Of a DNA stretch of 64,000 bases, positions 28,093 through 38,062 are shown piece after piece; position 1 is the first letter of the stretch; each line of letters begins with the position of its first letter. The notes below the pieces were generated by a model. That model had not been told where the DNA came from and made no database searches. It saw only the letters and a program-made list of their open reading frames with translations. The position numbers and the translations under genes were made by a program. The stretch is from Pseudomonadota bacterium (GTDB taxonomy: Bacteria > Pseudomonadota > Gammaproteobacteria > Steroidobacterales > Steroidobacteraceae). The DNA lies in contig JAJZUT010000004.1 in the NCBI GenBank assembly GCA_021847105.1, forward strand, positions 62,001-126,000, in the 5' to 3' direction.

Positions 28093-29055
28093 ATGTCCCA
28101 GCCACACCCCTCACGCGTGAGCACGGACTTGCGTTGCTCGGGGCGATGCTGCGCATCCGTGCATTCGAGGATCGCTGCTATCAACTTTACGGGCAAATGA
28201 AGATCCGCGGCTTCCTGCATCTGTGCAACGGTGAGGAGGCGATCGCTGTCGGGGCGATGCAGGTGCTCGGCCCCGAGGATGCCATCGTGGCCACCTATCG
28301 CGAACACGGTCATGCGCTCGCGCGCGGCATACCGATGGAGCAGGTGATGGCGGAGCTCTACGGCAAGCAGAGCGGATGCAGCCGCGGCCGCGGGGGCTCG
28401 ATGCACCTGTTCGACGCCTCGCGCCGCTTCTACGGCGGGCATGCCATCGTCGCGGGCGGTCTGCCGGTGGCGGTTGGAATCGCGCTGGCGCAGAAGCTGC
28501 GCGCCGAGCCCAACCTCACCGCCTGCTTCTTCGGCGACGGTGCGGTGGCGGAGGGGGAGTTTCACGAATCGCTCAATCTCGCAGCGCTGTGGAAGCTGCC
28601 GGTGCTGTTCGTCTGTGAGAACAACCTGTACGCGATGGGCACCGCGCTCGAGCGCGCGCAGGCCGAACCGGACATCAGCGCGAAGGCCGCCGCCTACCGG
28701 ATCAGCGCCGCCGCGATCGATGGCATGGACGTGTTGGCGGTGCAGGCGGCGGTCGCGCAGGCCTGCCGCACCGTGCGCGCCGGCAGCGCACCCATGCTGC
28801 TCGAGATGCGTACCTACCGCTTCCGGGCGCATTCGATGTTCGACCCGCAACTGTACCGGGAGCGCGCCGAAGTCGAGGCATGGCAGAAGCGCGACCCGAT
28901 CAGCAGCCTCACGGAGCGTCTGCAGGCCCTCGGCATGCTCACTGCCGCGGACCTGCAGCGACTGCAGCGCGACTGCGAGACCGAGCTCGACGCCGCGGTG
29001 CAGTTTGCCGAGGGCTCGGCGTTCGAACCGGTCAGCGATCTGGAGCGTTTCGTCT

Positions 29056-29075
<20 letters not shown>
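28089..29075 (+). CDS. pdhA: 2-oxoacid (pyruvate/acetoin-type) dehydrogenase E1 component, alpha subunit
   Basis: 328 residues. Thiamine diphosphate site [20 protein letters not shown] followed by [15 protein letters not shown], plus the start [20 protein letters not shown] and the loop [12 protein letters not shown], all typical of heterodimeric E1 alpha. It decarboxylates a 2-oxoacid and, with the beta subunit, transfers the acyl group to lipoyl-E2. The ATG overlaps the synthetase stop, and 20 bp overlap the beta subunit start. Whether the substrate is pyruvate, acetoin or a branched 2-oxoacid cannot be read from the sequence. Confidence 0.9.
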
Positions 29076-30068
<993 letters not shown>

Positions 30069-30069
<1 letters not shown>

Positions 30070-31235
30070 TGCGAGTCGAATTCCGCCTGCCCTCCCTGGG
30101 CGCCGACATGGAGAGTGCGACGCTGACGCAGTGGCTGAAAAAGCCGGGTGATCCGATCCGCCGCGGTGAGCCGATCGCCACCGTGGAGACCACCAAGGGG
30201 CTGATCGATATCGAGGCCTACGAGGACGGCGTGCTCACCGAGCTGGTGAGCTTGCCCGGCACCCGAGTGCCGGTGGGCGCGGTACTCGCGCACTTGGAGG
30301 TCGATTCGGCCCGCTCTGTGAGCGCCGCCGCAGTAGCGGTGCCGACGGCCGCTGCGGCACCCGAACTCACCCGGGAGCCTCGCCCGACTCCTGCCGCGGC
30401 GCCGATCGCGCATACCGTGCGGCTGCGTTTGTCACCGGCGGCGCGTCGACGCGCACAGCAGCTCGGACTCACACCGCAAGCGCTGCGCCAGCGCGCCGCG
30501 CAAGGCGGCGTTCTGCGCCTGCAGGACATCGAGCAGCTGGACGGCGAGCCACCTGCCCCCGGCGCAGATGCTCGTGCGGCAATGCGCCAGACGATCGGCG
30601 CGGCAATGGCGCGCTCGAAGCGCGAGATTCCCCACTATTATCTCGGGCACACGCTTGATTTCGGGCCCGCGCAGAACTGGCTTGCGGCCCACAACGCAGC
30701 GCTTCCCGTCGGCGAGCGGCTGATCGAGGCCCTGCTCATCATCAAGGCGGTGGCACTCGCTGCGGCGCGCAGCGAAGGGTTCAACGGTTACTTCCGCGAC
30801 GGACGGTTCGAGCCCTCTGCCGCCGTGCACGTCGGAGCGGCCATCGCCCTGCGCGGCGGCGGGCTGCTCGCCCCGGCGCTGCCCGATGCGCACGCCAAGG
30901 ACCTGCCCACCCTGATGCGCGAATTCAGTGCGCTGGTGATGCGCGCGCGCGCCGGACACCTGCGCTCGGGGGAGTTCACGAGCGCCACCATCACGGTCAC
31001 CGCGCTCGGTGCCGATGGGGTCGATGTGCTGTTCCCCATCATCAATCCGCCGCAGGTCGCGATCATCGGCGCCGGAGCGATCCGTGCGGCACCCTGGGCA
31101 CTCGAGGGACAGCTGCTGATCCGCCCCACACTCACCCTGGCCCTGGCGGCCGATCACCGCGTCACCGACGGGCGTGCCGGTGCGCGCTTCCTGCGCACGA
31201 TCGGTTCTCTGCTCGCCGATCCCCAGGCCCTGTGA
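30069..31235 (+). CDS. pdhC: 2-oxoacid dehydrogenase E2, lipoyl acyltransferase
   Basis: 388 residues with three modules. Lipoyl domain at 1-77, with the lipoylated lysine in VETTKGLIDIEAYEDG (Thr-Lys instead of the common Asp-Lys); an E3-binding domain at about 120-155 (RLSPAARRRAQQLGL); and the catalytic domain to the end with LAADHRVTDGRAG as the HxxxDG active site. It receives the acyl group from E1 and forms acyl-CoA. The E3 partner is most likely the dihydrolipoyl dehydrogenase at 17017-18411. Linkers are Ala/Pro-rich as expected. Confidence 0.9.
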
Positions 31236-31249
31236 CCAGCGGAGGACGC

Positions 31250-31513
31250 ATGCAGAGCAACGAGATTCGGACCCAGGTGCTCTCACTGCTGACCCGCATT
31301 GCCCCGGACGTGGATGCCGGCAGCATTGACCCGAAGCGCCCGCTACGCGATCAGTTCGACTTCGATTCGATGGATGCGCTGCACTTTGCCGCTGCGCTCA
31401 GCGAGGCATTCGGCCTCGACATTCCCGAGCGCGACTACGCGCAGCTCGCCAGTCTCGAGGGCGCCGCGCAATTCGTGTTGGCTCACTTGCCGGCCGGAGG
31501 CGGCGCCCCATGA
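31250..31513 (+). CDS. Acyl carrier protein of the 2-oxoacid dehydrogenase operon
   Basis: 87 residues. The carrier motif is DQFDFDSMDALHFAAALSEA with the phosphopantetheine serine; it has the four-helix ACP length. The ATG at 31250 is preceded by an ideal GGAGG at 31241-31245; a GTG 18 nt earlier is less likely. It follows E2 by 14 nt and is the fifth gene of the operon. Its sequence differs clearly from the housekeeping AcpP at 49366. Possible roles are accepting an acyl group from E2/CoA or feeding lipoate-type biosynthesis; both are inference. Its 3' end overlaps the convergent lipoprotein gene by 31 bp. Confidence 0.85.
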   Translation: MQSNEIRTQVLSLLTRIAPDVDAGSIDPKRPLRDQFDFDSMDALHFAAALSEAFGLDIPERDYAQLASLEGAAQFVLAHLPAGGGAP

Positions 31514-31920
31514 GCGGGCGCTGAGCGGCTCTTCGGCGGCGGCGGACCGCAGCCGGTGGTCCAGCTCACGTGCCGGATGATGTCGTGCCGATCGGTACGC
31601 ACCTCGACGTTACAGCCGGCGTAGTTGTACTGGTTGAACCGCCAGGTGGCGATGCGCCCTTCGCCCAATTGGCGCAAGCCGGACGGAGTGCTCCAGCGCA
31701 TCTCAAGGTTGAACAATGGCTTGCCAATGCGCTTCTCAGCGGTGGCGGACGGATAATGCGGCGGGGTGCTGGCGCATGCGCCGAGCAGCACGAGCGTGCC
31801 GAGCGCTGCCAGCGCACCCCGCGCGCCCGTACGCGCCTGCCGCCCCGCACGCCTGAGCCAAGAGAATTGGCGAGGATTCGCCGCTGCGCTGTTCACCGGG
31901 ATCGCTCCGTATGGCTGCAC
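31483..31920 (-). CDS. Small lipoprotein of unknown function
   Basis: 145 residues. A hydrophobic segment ending in LVLLGACAS is a lipobox with the lipidated Cys at 49; the N-terminal part before it is longer than usual, so the true start may lie downstream. The mature part has RIGKPLFNLEMRWSTPSGL, ARWRFNQYN-like ATWRFNQYNYAGCNVEV and a proline-rich end, resembling small outer-membrane lipoproteins with a single beta-sandwich. Two further cysteines could form a disulfide. It overlaps the ACP gene tail-to-tail by 31 bp. Confidence 0.7.
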   Translation of the reverse strand: MQPYGAIPVNSAAANPRQFSWLRRAGRQARTGARGALAALGTLVLLGACASTPPHYPSATAEKRIGKPLFNLEMRWSTPSGLRQLGEGRIATWRFNQYNYAGCNVEVRTDRHDIIRHVSWTTGCGPPPPKSRSAPAHGAPPPAGK

Positions 31921-32017
31921 GGGACGGCTGCGGCCTGCCTGCGCCGTCCGGTCGCGATTGTATGCCGAGACCCCTCCGGATGGGGCACGCGCCGAGCCGC
32001 CCGTGCAGCCCGGCCGT

Positions 32018-33619
32018 TCAGCGCTCGAGCAGCTCGGCGATCAACGCGAGCAGCTCATCGGCATGCAGCGGCTTGCGGGCGATGCGCCAACGTGCATCGG
32101 GCTTCAGCCCCTGCACGCTCATCGAGGTATCCCCGCTGAGCAGAATGGCCGGCAACTGCGCCCCGAGACGCTTGCGCGCGGTGCGGATGAGATCGGCACC
32201 GGTCACCTCGCCGCCAAGGTGATGGTCGCTGATCAGCAGATCGATCGCACCCTGCGCATGCAGTTCGGCAGATGCATCGCCCGGGGAGGCGCACACCCGC
32301 ACGTCGTAGCCCGCGGCACGCAACAGCAATGCGGTGGCCACCCGTACGCTGGTCTCATCCTCGATGAGCAGGATCCGCGGCGCACGCGCCCGAGCGGGCA
32401 GCTCAACGGCGGCGAGCGGGGCGGCCGTCGAGACCGGAGTCGCACTCACTTGTCCCCCCGAGGGCACCGTCAGGCGGAAGCGGGAGCCAGCCCCGAGGGC
32501 CGATTGCACTTCGAGCTTCAAGCCGAGCAAACGCACGATGCGGTTGACGATGCTCAGGCCGAGCCCGTAGCCGCTGCGCGGCGCGTCCGCGGGCGCATCG
32601 ATCTGGTAGAACTCGTTGAAAATGAGCGGCAATTGCTCCGGCGCAATGCCGATGCCGGTGTCGCGCACTTCGATGCGCGCCAACGGCGGCTCGATGAGGC
32701 AGCGCACCTCGACCTCCCCTTGCCGCGTATATTTCAGCGCATTCGACAACAGGTTGCGCAAGACCTGCTCGAACAACGCCGCATCGGTGCGCACCGTGCC
32801 GCCCATGGATGCAACGCGCAAGGCAATGCCCTTTTGCGCCGCCAGTGCCGCGAACTCCTGGCGCAGTTGCTCGAGCAGCGGCTGGACCTCGAACTCGCTG
32901 ATCTGCGGGCGCACCGCGCCGGACTCCAGGCGGCCGATGTCGAGCAGCGCATTGAGCAGGCGGGACATCGCACCGATCGAGCGCTCCTGCTGCTCGAGGG
33001 CCTCGCCGAGCGTCGGCTCGCGGCTCATTCGTCGCAGCATGCCGTTGAGCAGCGCGAGCGACTGCAGGGGCTGACGCAGATCGTGACTCGCCGTGGCGAG
33101 GAAACGGCTCTTGGCCTGATTGGCGCGATCGGCCAGGTCGCGCGCCTCGCAGGCGCTCTGGCGCGCCCGCTCGGCCGCCTCACGCGCCGCATGCAGCTCC
33201 GCTTCGATGCGTCTGCGTTCACTGATATCGCGGATCGCGGCGATGGCCAACCGATGGGTACCATCGGTGACGGGACTGAGCGCAATCTCGACCGGGAATT
33301 CATCGCCATTGCGGGCCCGGGCGCTCAGTTGCAGTCCCGCGCCCATCGGTCGGGTGCGCGGCGCGTCGAAGAATCCACCGCGCAACGCCCGATGTCGCTC
33401 GCGCAGGGACTGCGGCAGCAGCAGTTCCAGCGGTTGGCCGCGCAGCTCACCGTCGTCATAGCCAAATAGCGCGTTGCAGGCGCGGTTGGCGAACACGATG
33501 CCGCCAGCCGCATCGCAGATCACGATGGGGTCGGGGGCGGAATCGAGCGCACTTTCGAGCAATGTTGGGGCAAGCACGGGCAGCTCCTCAGCTGCGCGGC
33601 ATCCTAAACGCTCAAGCAT
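32018..33619 (-). CDS. PAS-containing hybrid histidine kinase/response regulator
   Basis: 533 residues. A PAS domain (about 20-135, LDSAPDPIVICDAAGGIVFA), a short coiled linker, then HisKA with the phosphorylated His in FLATASHDLRQPLQSL (about 173-188), HATPase with NLLSNALKYT, DTGIGIAPEQ and GYGLGLSIVNRI, and a C-terminal receiver (RILLIEDETSVRVATALLLR) with the phospho-Asp in LLISDHHLGG. There is no membrane segment, so it senses a cytoplasmic signal. The receiver lacks an output domain, suggesting a phosphorelay or phosphate sink. The Crp/Fnr gene lies 39 nt upstream on the same strand. Confidence 0.92.
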   Translation of the reverse strand: MLERLGCRAAEELPVLAPTLLESALDSAPDPIVICDAAGGIVFANRACNALFGYDDGELRGQPLELLLPQSLRERHRALRGGFFDAPRTRPMGAGLQLSARARNGDEFPVEIALSPVTDGTHRLAIAAIRDISERRRIEAELHAAREAAERARQSACEARDLADRANQAKSRFLATASHDLRQPLQSLALLNGMLRRMSREPTLGEALEQQERSIGAMSRLLNALLDIGRLESGAVRPQISEFEVQPLLEQLRQEFAALAAQKGIALRVASMGGTVRTDAALFEQVLRNLLSNALKYTRQGEVEVRCLIEPPLARIEVRDTGIGIAPEQLPLIFNEFYQIDAPADAPRSGYGLGLSIVNRIVRLLGLKLEVQSALGAGSRFRLTVPSGGQVSATPVSTAAPLAAVELPARARAPRILLIEDETSVRVATALLLRAAGYDVRVCASPGDASAELHAQGAIDLLISDHHLGGEVTGADLIRTARKRLGAQLPAILLSGDTSMSVQGLKPDARWRIARKPLHADELLALIAELLER

Positions 33620-33658
33620 CGATCCGGGTGTAACCCGAGTGACACCTCGCCCAGCACC

Positions 33659-34378
33659 TCAACCATGATGTCCGCGCGCCCGGAGCGCGCGCGGGTCGCG
33701 CTGCTCCAGATCCTGCTCCGCCCGCTGCAGCAGCCGCTGCAGATCAACGCCCCGGACCGCCCCACCCTGCAGCTGCACCATGCCCTCGGCCTGCATGCGG
33801 GCGAGCACCCGGCTCACCACCCCGCGCACCGAGCCGATCATCGCCGCAAGCTCGCGCTGCGGCAGATCGTGCAGCAGATTCGGCTGACTGCCATCAAAGT
33901 GCCGCAGCAACAGGTTAGCGAGGCGTGTGGCCGTATCGTGCAATGCGAGGTCGGCAGTGAGCGCCTCGACCTCACGCAGCTTCGCGGCGCTGTAACGATG
34001 CGCGGCCAGATCGAGCGGGCGCAGCCAGCGCAGCCAGCCACTCCACACCGCCAGCGGCGCCGCCAGCGTGCGCACCGGGCTCAGCGCCCAGGCACTCACC
34101 TCATGCGCCCGCCCATCCAGCAAGCTCACCACGTCGAATCCATCGCCCGGCCCGAGCAGCCACAGCGTCAGCTCGCGACCGTCGTGGGGCTTGGAGCGGA
34201 CGATCTTGACCCGTCCCGAGACGATCAGCCGGAACCGTTCGAGCGATTCGGCCGGCCCCATGATCTGGCGGCGCGACTCCCAGGACTCCTCATTCAGTGA
34301 TGCAAGCAGACGTTTCAGCGTCGGCTCATCCACTCCGCTGAACAGTGGACTGCGGCGCAGTGCGGTGAGTGATGTCAT
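33659..34378 (-). CDS. Crp/Fnr-family transcriptional regulator
   Basis: 239 residues. cNMP-type beta-roll (SPLFSGVDEPTLKRLLASL, RFRLIVSGRVKIVRS, WLLGPGDGFDVVSLLDGR), dimerisation helix, and a winged HTH with LPQRELAAMIGSVRGVVSRV as recognition helix region (about 184-203). It lacks the N-terminal cysteine cluster of FNR, so it is not an oxygen sensor of that type; it may bind a nucleotide, heme or nothing. It is divergent from the BON-domain gene. It is a candidate to bind the TTGAC-N4-GTCAA operator at 15627-15640, but this is inference only. Confidence 0.85.
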   Translation of the reverse strand: MTSLTALRRSPLFSGVDEPTLKRLLASLNEESWESRRQIMGPAESLERFRLIVSGRVKIVRSKPHDGRELTLWLLGPGDGFDVVSLLDGRAHEVSAWALSPVRTLAAPLAVWSGWLRWLRPLDLAAHRYSAAKLREVEALTADLALHDTATRLANLLLRHFDGSQPNLLHDLPQRELAAMIGSVRGVVSRVLARMQAEGMVQLQGGAVRGVDLQRLLQRAEQDLEQRDPRALRARGHHG

Positions 34379-34532
34379 GCCCTGCCATGCTGAAATCGCA
34401 GCCCCGCCCGGACAATGCGCACTCACCGCAGCGCGCTGTGCACTCCCCACGATTGCCGCAAGTGCGGGGGCTCACCACAGTCTGTTTCAGCTGCTTTCCA
34501 CCACGAGGCGCGCAACGCGCCGGGAGTGCATC

Positions 34533-35135
34533 ATGAGTCGCAACAAACCCTTCGGCCGCGGCCCCGGTCCTCGGCCTCACGCAGGGCCCCCACTCGGCGC
34601 CCCGATGAGCATTGCACATCGGCACGGGGCTTCCAGTGCGGAATTGTTTGGCCGCGAGCCATTCACCTATGGCCCGCCGCCGCGGTATTTCGGCACGGGA
34701 GTGGCCGGCTACACCAGCGGTCCGGGCTTCACCGGCGGGTACTACGGTTTTGGCGACGAGCCTCCCTTGGTGCCCACCGAGCTCGAGCGCGAGTACCTGC
34801 ACGATGTGTACGGCATGGAATGGGAGCACCCTGCCGAGCCGACCGGTTCACCGTCTGCGCGCCCGGCCCCGCCGCGTCGCTACCCACCCGGCCCGAAGGG
34901 CTACCGCCGTTCCGATGAGCGCATCCGCGAGGACCTCTGCGACCGGCTCATGCGGGCCCGACACATCGACTCAAGCGAGGTGACGGTAGAGGTCAGCGGC
35001 GGCAAGGTGCTCCTCGAGGGCACCGTGCCTGAGCGGCGCATGAAGCATGCGATCGAGGACATCGGCGCAAACTGCCTAGGCGTGCAGGACATCGACAACC
35101 GCATCCGGGTCGCCGCACCCGAGGCCGGAGACTGA
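34533..35135 (+). CDS. BON-domain protein
   Basis: 200 residues. The first 115 residues are Gly/Pro/Tyr-rich and low complexity, ending near WEHPAEPTGSP. Residues about 127-196 form a BON domain (RIREDLCDRLMRARHIDSSE, VSGGKVLLEGTVPERRMKHA, then VQDIDNRIRV), a fold that binds phospholipid or other envelope components. No clear signal peptide. The start ATG follows GGGAG. It is divergent from the Crp/Fnr gene and may be under its control. Family members of this SWFG/BON type are often stress-induced. Confidence 0.78.
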   Translation: MSRNKPFGRGPGPRPHAGPPLGAPMSIAHRHGASSAELFGREPFTYGPPPRYFGTGVAGYTSGPGFTGGYYGFGDEPPLVPTELEREYLHDVYGMEWEHPAEPTGSPSARPAPPRRYPPGPKGYRRSDERIREDLCDRLMRARHIDSSEVTVEVSGGKVLLEGTVPERRMKHAIEDIGANCLGVQDIDNRIRVAAPEAGD

Positions 35136-35528
35136 GCGGCTCTCGCCTCTGACTATTACAGCGCTTAGCGGTCAGCGCGCACCCGAGTCAAGGGCGCGCG
35201 CTGCCGCGCGGTCTGGCACGACGCGGCCCCCGTCCCACCGCACACTGTTGTCCCAGCGCAACAATCGGGCGTACCGAGCGCCTGGCGCCGACTGCCGAGC
35301 GGCCCGTCGCCCTCCGTTTCACACCGACGGAACACATCGTGCTTGCTTGGGGTGTGCAGATCCCGCAGCCGCCGGAACGGCCCCACCGGAGTGCAGCGCC
35401 CGCGCGACTGCAACAATACTGCAATAAATCCGCAACGGGACTGTCATTGTGACGCTTTAGTGTGCCGGTCCTCGGTGCGTGGCTTCTGCCGCGCACGCTG
35501 ACTAAAAAACATCACGAGGAAGCGCACC
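35136..35528. other. Intergenic region upstream of the second TonB-dependent receptor
   Basis: The 393 bp contain no credible gene. A weak inverted repeat TGTTG-N8-CAACA lies at about 35247-35264, and an A/T-richer patch with AATAAAT around 35420 may hold the receptor promoter. A strong GAGGAAG ribosome site precedes the ATG at 35529. No riboswitch-like structure was recognised. Confidence 0.4.
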
Positions 35529-38006
35529 ATGACTCGTCACCCCTGCCGCAGCGTCACTCACAATACCCGCATCGCTCTGGCAGTCACGGCCGCCCTTGCG
35601 GCCGCTGCGGCACACGCCGCGCCGGCCCCCGCTCCTGCGCCCGGACCGGCCCCGATGGCCAGTCTCCAGGAGATCATCGTCACCGGCAAGAAGCTGCAGC
35701 TCAAAAGCCTTCGACAGCGGTCCATCTACCAGTCCGCGTACGGCGACAAGGCACTCGACCGTCAGCAGCTGAAATCCGCCGGTGTGGTCGGCGGCGCAGC
35801 GCAGGCGCTCTCGTTCGCACCCGGAATCAGCGTGTCGGGCTATGGACAGACCGGTGGCACGAAGGCCTCGATCAGCGTCAACGGACTGAAGCAGGGATGG
35901 GGCGGCTTCTCCGGTGGCACGATCGATGACGGCAGCATTGCGGTGAGCTTCGACGGCATTCCGATGGTCAATGCCGCCACCGGTCTTTGGGAAACCCCGG
36001 AAGTTCCCCAGACCGGAATCCTGGAGGGAGCGCGCGTGACCTATGGGCCGGGAGACCCCGAATACCGCTGGTACAACAACATCGGCGGCAGCGTCAACTT
36101 CGTTCCCGTGCAGCCGACGAGCGACGCCGGCGGCAGTGTTGCACTCACCTACGGCAGCTTCAACACCGAGAACGCGGTGGTGATCTTGCAGACCGGCAAG
36201 ATCGACGGCTGGGAGACCGTATTTGCCGGAGGCGGCGGCCGTTCCGACAGCTTCCGAACCTCACCCGATGGCTTCGCCTGGCCGACCCGCAATTTCGCCG
36301 GCTTCTTCAAGACACGCAAAGAATTCAGCAAAGGCGACGTGAGCTTCGGCGCCTACATCGGTGACGGACATGGATGGCGCCCGACGCCGATTCCGCTGAC
36401 CCCGAACGCCCTGATCAGCGCCAACGGTCAGGACGTGAACGGCAACCCACTGCCCGGTCCGCTCTTCAGCCAGCAGACCACCGGATTTTACAGCGCAATC
36501 AATTCAAGCGTCTGGAAGAAGAACGATTACAACCGAACCTGGCTCGTGTATGCGCGGCAGAACATCCGCCTCGATGAACACGTCGCCCTTCACAACCAGC
36601 TGTGGTATCGCCAAGGAAATCGCCTGCACATCCACTACAACAATTATGTCGCAGGGGCCGGCAATCTGTACGAGCACAACAACCCGTTCTCGCACATGTA
36701 CGGCGACAAAATATGGACCGACATCTATCTGCCGTACAACACCATCGGGATCGGCGGATTCTTCATCAACACGACCTACGACTCGCGCAATCAGTTCTAC
36801 AGCCCGAATGCGTGCGTGACCCTCAATAGCCCCGTTACTTACACCGTATACGGGCAAAGCCCGACGACTCTTGCAACCGGAACCACCGTATGCGGGTCCG
36901 CTGCAGTTCCAAATGCGAACTATCGCAGCGACTACTGGCACGTCACGAATCTTGATGCCTTCTTTCAGGACGCGATCACTCCGATTTCCTCTCTGACGAT
37001 CACGCCGGGCATCCGCGCCGTGAGCTTCCAGACGGATTACAACCCGTACGGCGCCACGGAATACCCGGAGGCTGCTGCCCTCGATGCGTATTGCACGAGC
37101 GTCGGCGGAAGTTGCGCGTTCAGTGGCCACGACCAAGGCAAGCTGCCCGCGACGCGCACCAATTACGACAAAGTCGAACCGTCCGTCAGTGCCCGCTGGC
37201 AGCCTCTGCACTGGCTCGCGATCTACGGCAACTGGGCGACCGCGTACCGCCTGCCGAATGTGGGCGGCGGCGGCGGGCTCTATCAGAGCACCCCGGCTGT
37301 CGGCGACATTCTCGAGCGCAGCGTGGAGTATCAGGCCGGCGCCAAATTGTTCTGGCCAATGATTGGTGATTTCAGCAAGGTGCTGATCAACGGCAACTAC
37401 TATCACATCCACTTCAGCAATCAGTTCATCGGCGTAAGCAGTGGCAACGGCAATTTCCTCGGCCTCGGAACCGGCGACTCTGTCTATCACGGCTTCAACC
37501 TATCGGCCGAGGCGAACTGGCGTGCCCTCAAGATGTTCACGAACCTGAACATCGAGAAGGCCGACTTCAATCACTACGATTTCGGCGGAACGAACTACAA
37601 TGGGATGGCCGTGCCGTACGTGCCGGATACCACGTTCAATGTGGGCGCCTATTACCACTTCCGTACGTGGCGCGGAATCGTGCTGAAGCCGCGTGCCTGG
37701 TACCAGTACGTCGGCTCGCAGCACATGTTCGACAACTATCTCGGTGCGCCAAGCACGCAGAAGATGCCCGCTTACGGGGTGCTGAATCTGGCGCTCGCCG
37801 CCACCGTTCCCGGATCGTGGTACGGCGGCGCGGTGAAGAAGGTGCAGTTCAAGGTGGAAGTAATGAACGTGGCCGACAAGCGCTACAACATCTTCCAGGA
37901 ACTCTCCGCAGGCGGCCTGTACAACACGGGCAGCTATGTCGAGTACCCAATGGGATTGCCGGGTGCTCCGCGGGCGGTCTATGGCACGATCGCTGTGAAG
38001 TTCTAA
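35529..38006 (+). CDS. TonB-dependent outer-membrane receptor
   Basis: 825 residues. Signal peptide with ALAVTAALAAAAAHA (cleavage near 31), an Ala/Pro linker, TonB box LQEIIVTGKK, and a plug with SFAPGISVSGYGQTGGTKAS, ILEGARVTYGPGDPEYRWYN and IGGSVNFVP. The barrel ends in YGTIAVKF with the terminal Phe. Barrel strands are rich in Tyr, Asn and Trp, and base composition is lower in GC than the neighbours. Ligand unknown; the plug lacks the common LKGPQGTLYG form seen in the receptor at 843. It stands alone, followed by a strong hairpin. Confidence 0.87.
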   Translation: MTRHPCRSVTHNTRIALAVTAALAAAAAHAAPAPAPAPGPAPMASLQEIIVTGKKLQLKSLRQRSIYQSAYGDKALDRQQLKSAGVVGGAAQALSFAPGISVSGYGQTGGTKASISVNGLKQGWGGFSGGTIDDGSIAVSFDGIPMVNAATGLWETPEVPQTGILEGARVTYGPGDPEYRWYNNIGGSVNFVPVQPTSDAGGSVALTYGSFNTENAVVILQTGKIDGWETVFAGGGGRSDSFRTSPDGFAWPTRNFAGFFKTRKEFSKGDVSFGAYIGDGHGWRPTPIPLTPNALISANGQDVNGNPLPGPLFSQQTTGFYSAINSSVWKKNDYNRTWLVYARQNIRLDEHVALHNQLWYRQGNRLHIHYNNYVAGAGNLYEHNNPFSHMYGDKIWTDIYLPYNTIGIGGFFINTTYDSRNQFYSPNACVTLNSPVTYTVYGQSPTTLATGTTVCGSAAVPNANYRSDYWHVTNLDAFFQDAITPISSLTITPGIRAVSFQTDYNPYGATEYPEAAALDAYCTSVGGSCAFSGHDQGKLPATRTNYDKVEPSVSARWQPLHWLAIYGNWATAYRLPNVGGGGGLYQSTPAVGDILERSVEYQAGAKLFWPMIGDFSKVLINGNYYHIHFSNQFIGVSSGNGNFLGLGTGDSVYHGFNLSAEANWRALKMFTNLNIEKADFNHYDFGGTNYNGMAVPYVPDTTFNVGAYYHFRTWRGIVLKPRAWYQYVGSQHMFDNYLGAPSTQKMPAYGVLNLALAATVPGSWYGGAVKKVQFKVEVMNVADKRYNIFQELSAGGLYNTGSYVEYPMGLPGAPRAVYGTIAVKF

Positions 38007-38021
38007 CTGCCACCCGGACAG

Positions 38022-38059
38022 GCTTCCCCCGCGCCGCACGCCTGCGGCGCGGGGGAAGC
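38022..38059. terminator. Bidirectional hairpin between convergent genes
   Basis: A perfect 16 bp stem (38022-38037 with 38044-38059) closes a 6 nt loop. It lies 16 nt after the TonB receptor stop and 4 nt before the end of the convergent TIR-like gene. No long U run follows in either direction, so it may act as a transcript-stabilising or weakly intrinsic terminator. Confidence 0.7.
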
Positions 38060-38062
38060 GAG

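Noticed and set aside
26308..28107. A 599-codon minus-strand open frame opposite the acyl-CoA synthetase
   Set aside because: Antisense shadow; the synthetase motifs on the plus strand are complete.
35440..35470. A PhoB box upstream of the TonB receptor at 35529 (CTGTCAT)
   Set aside because: Only one half-site is present; the second expected repeat reads ACGCTTT.
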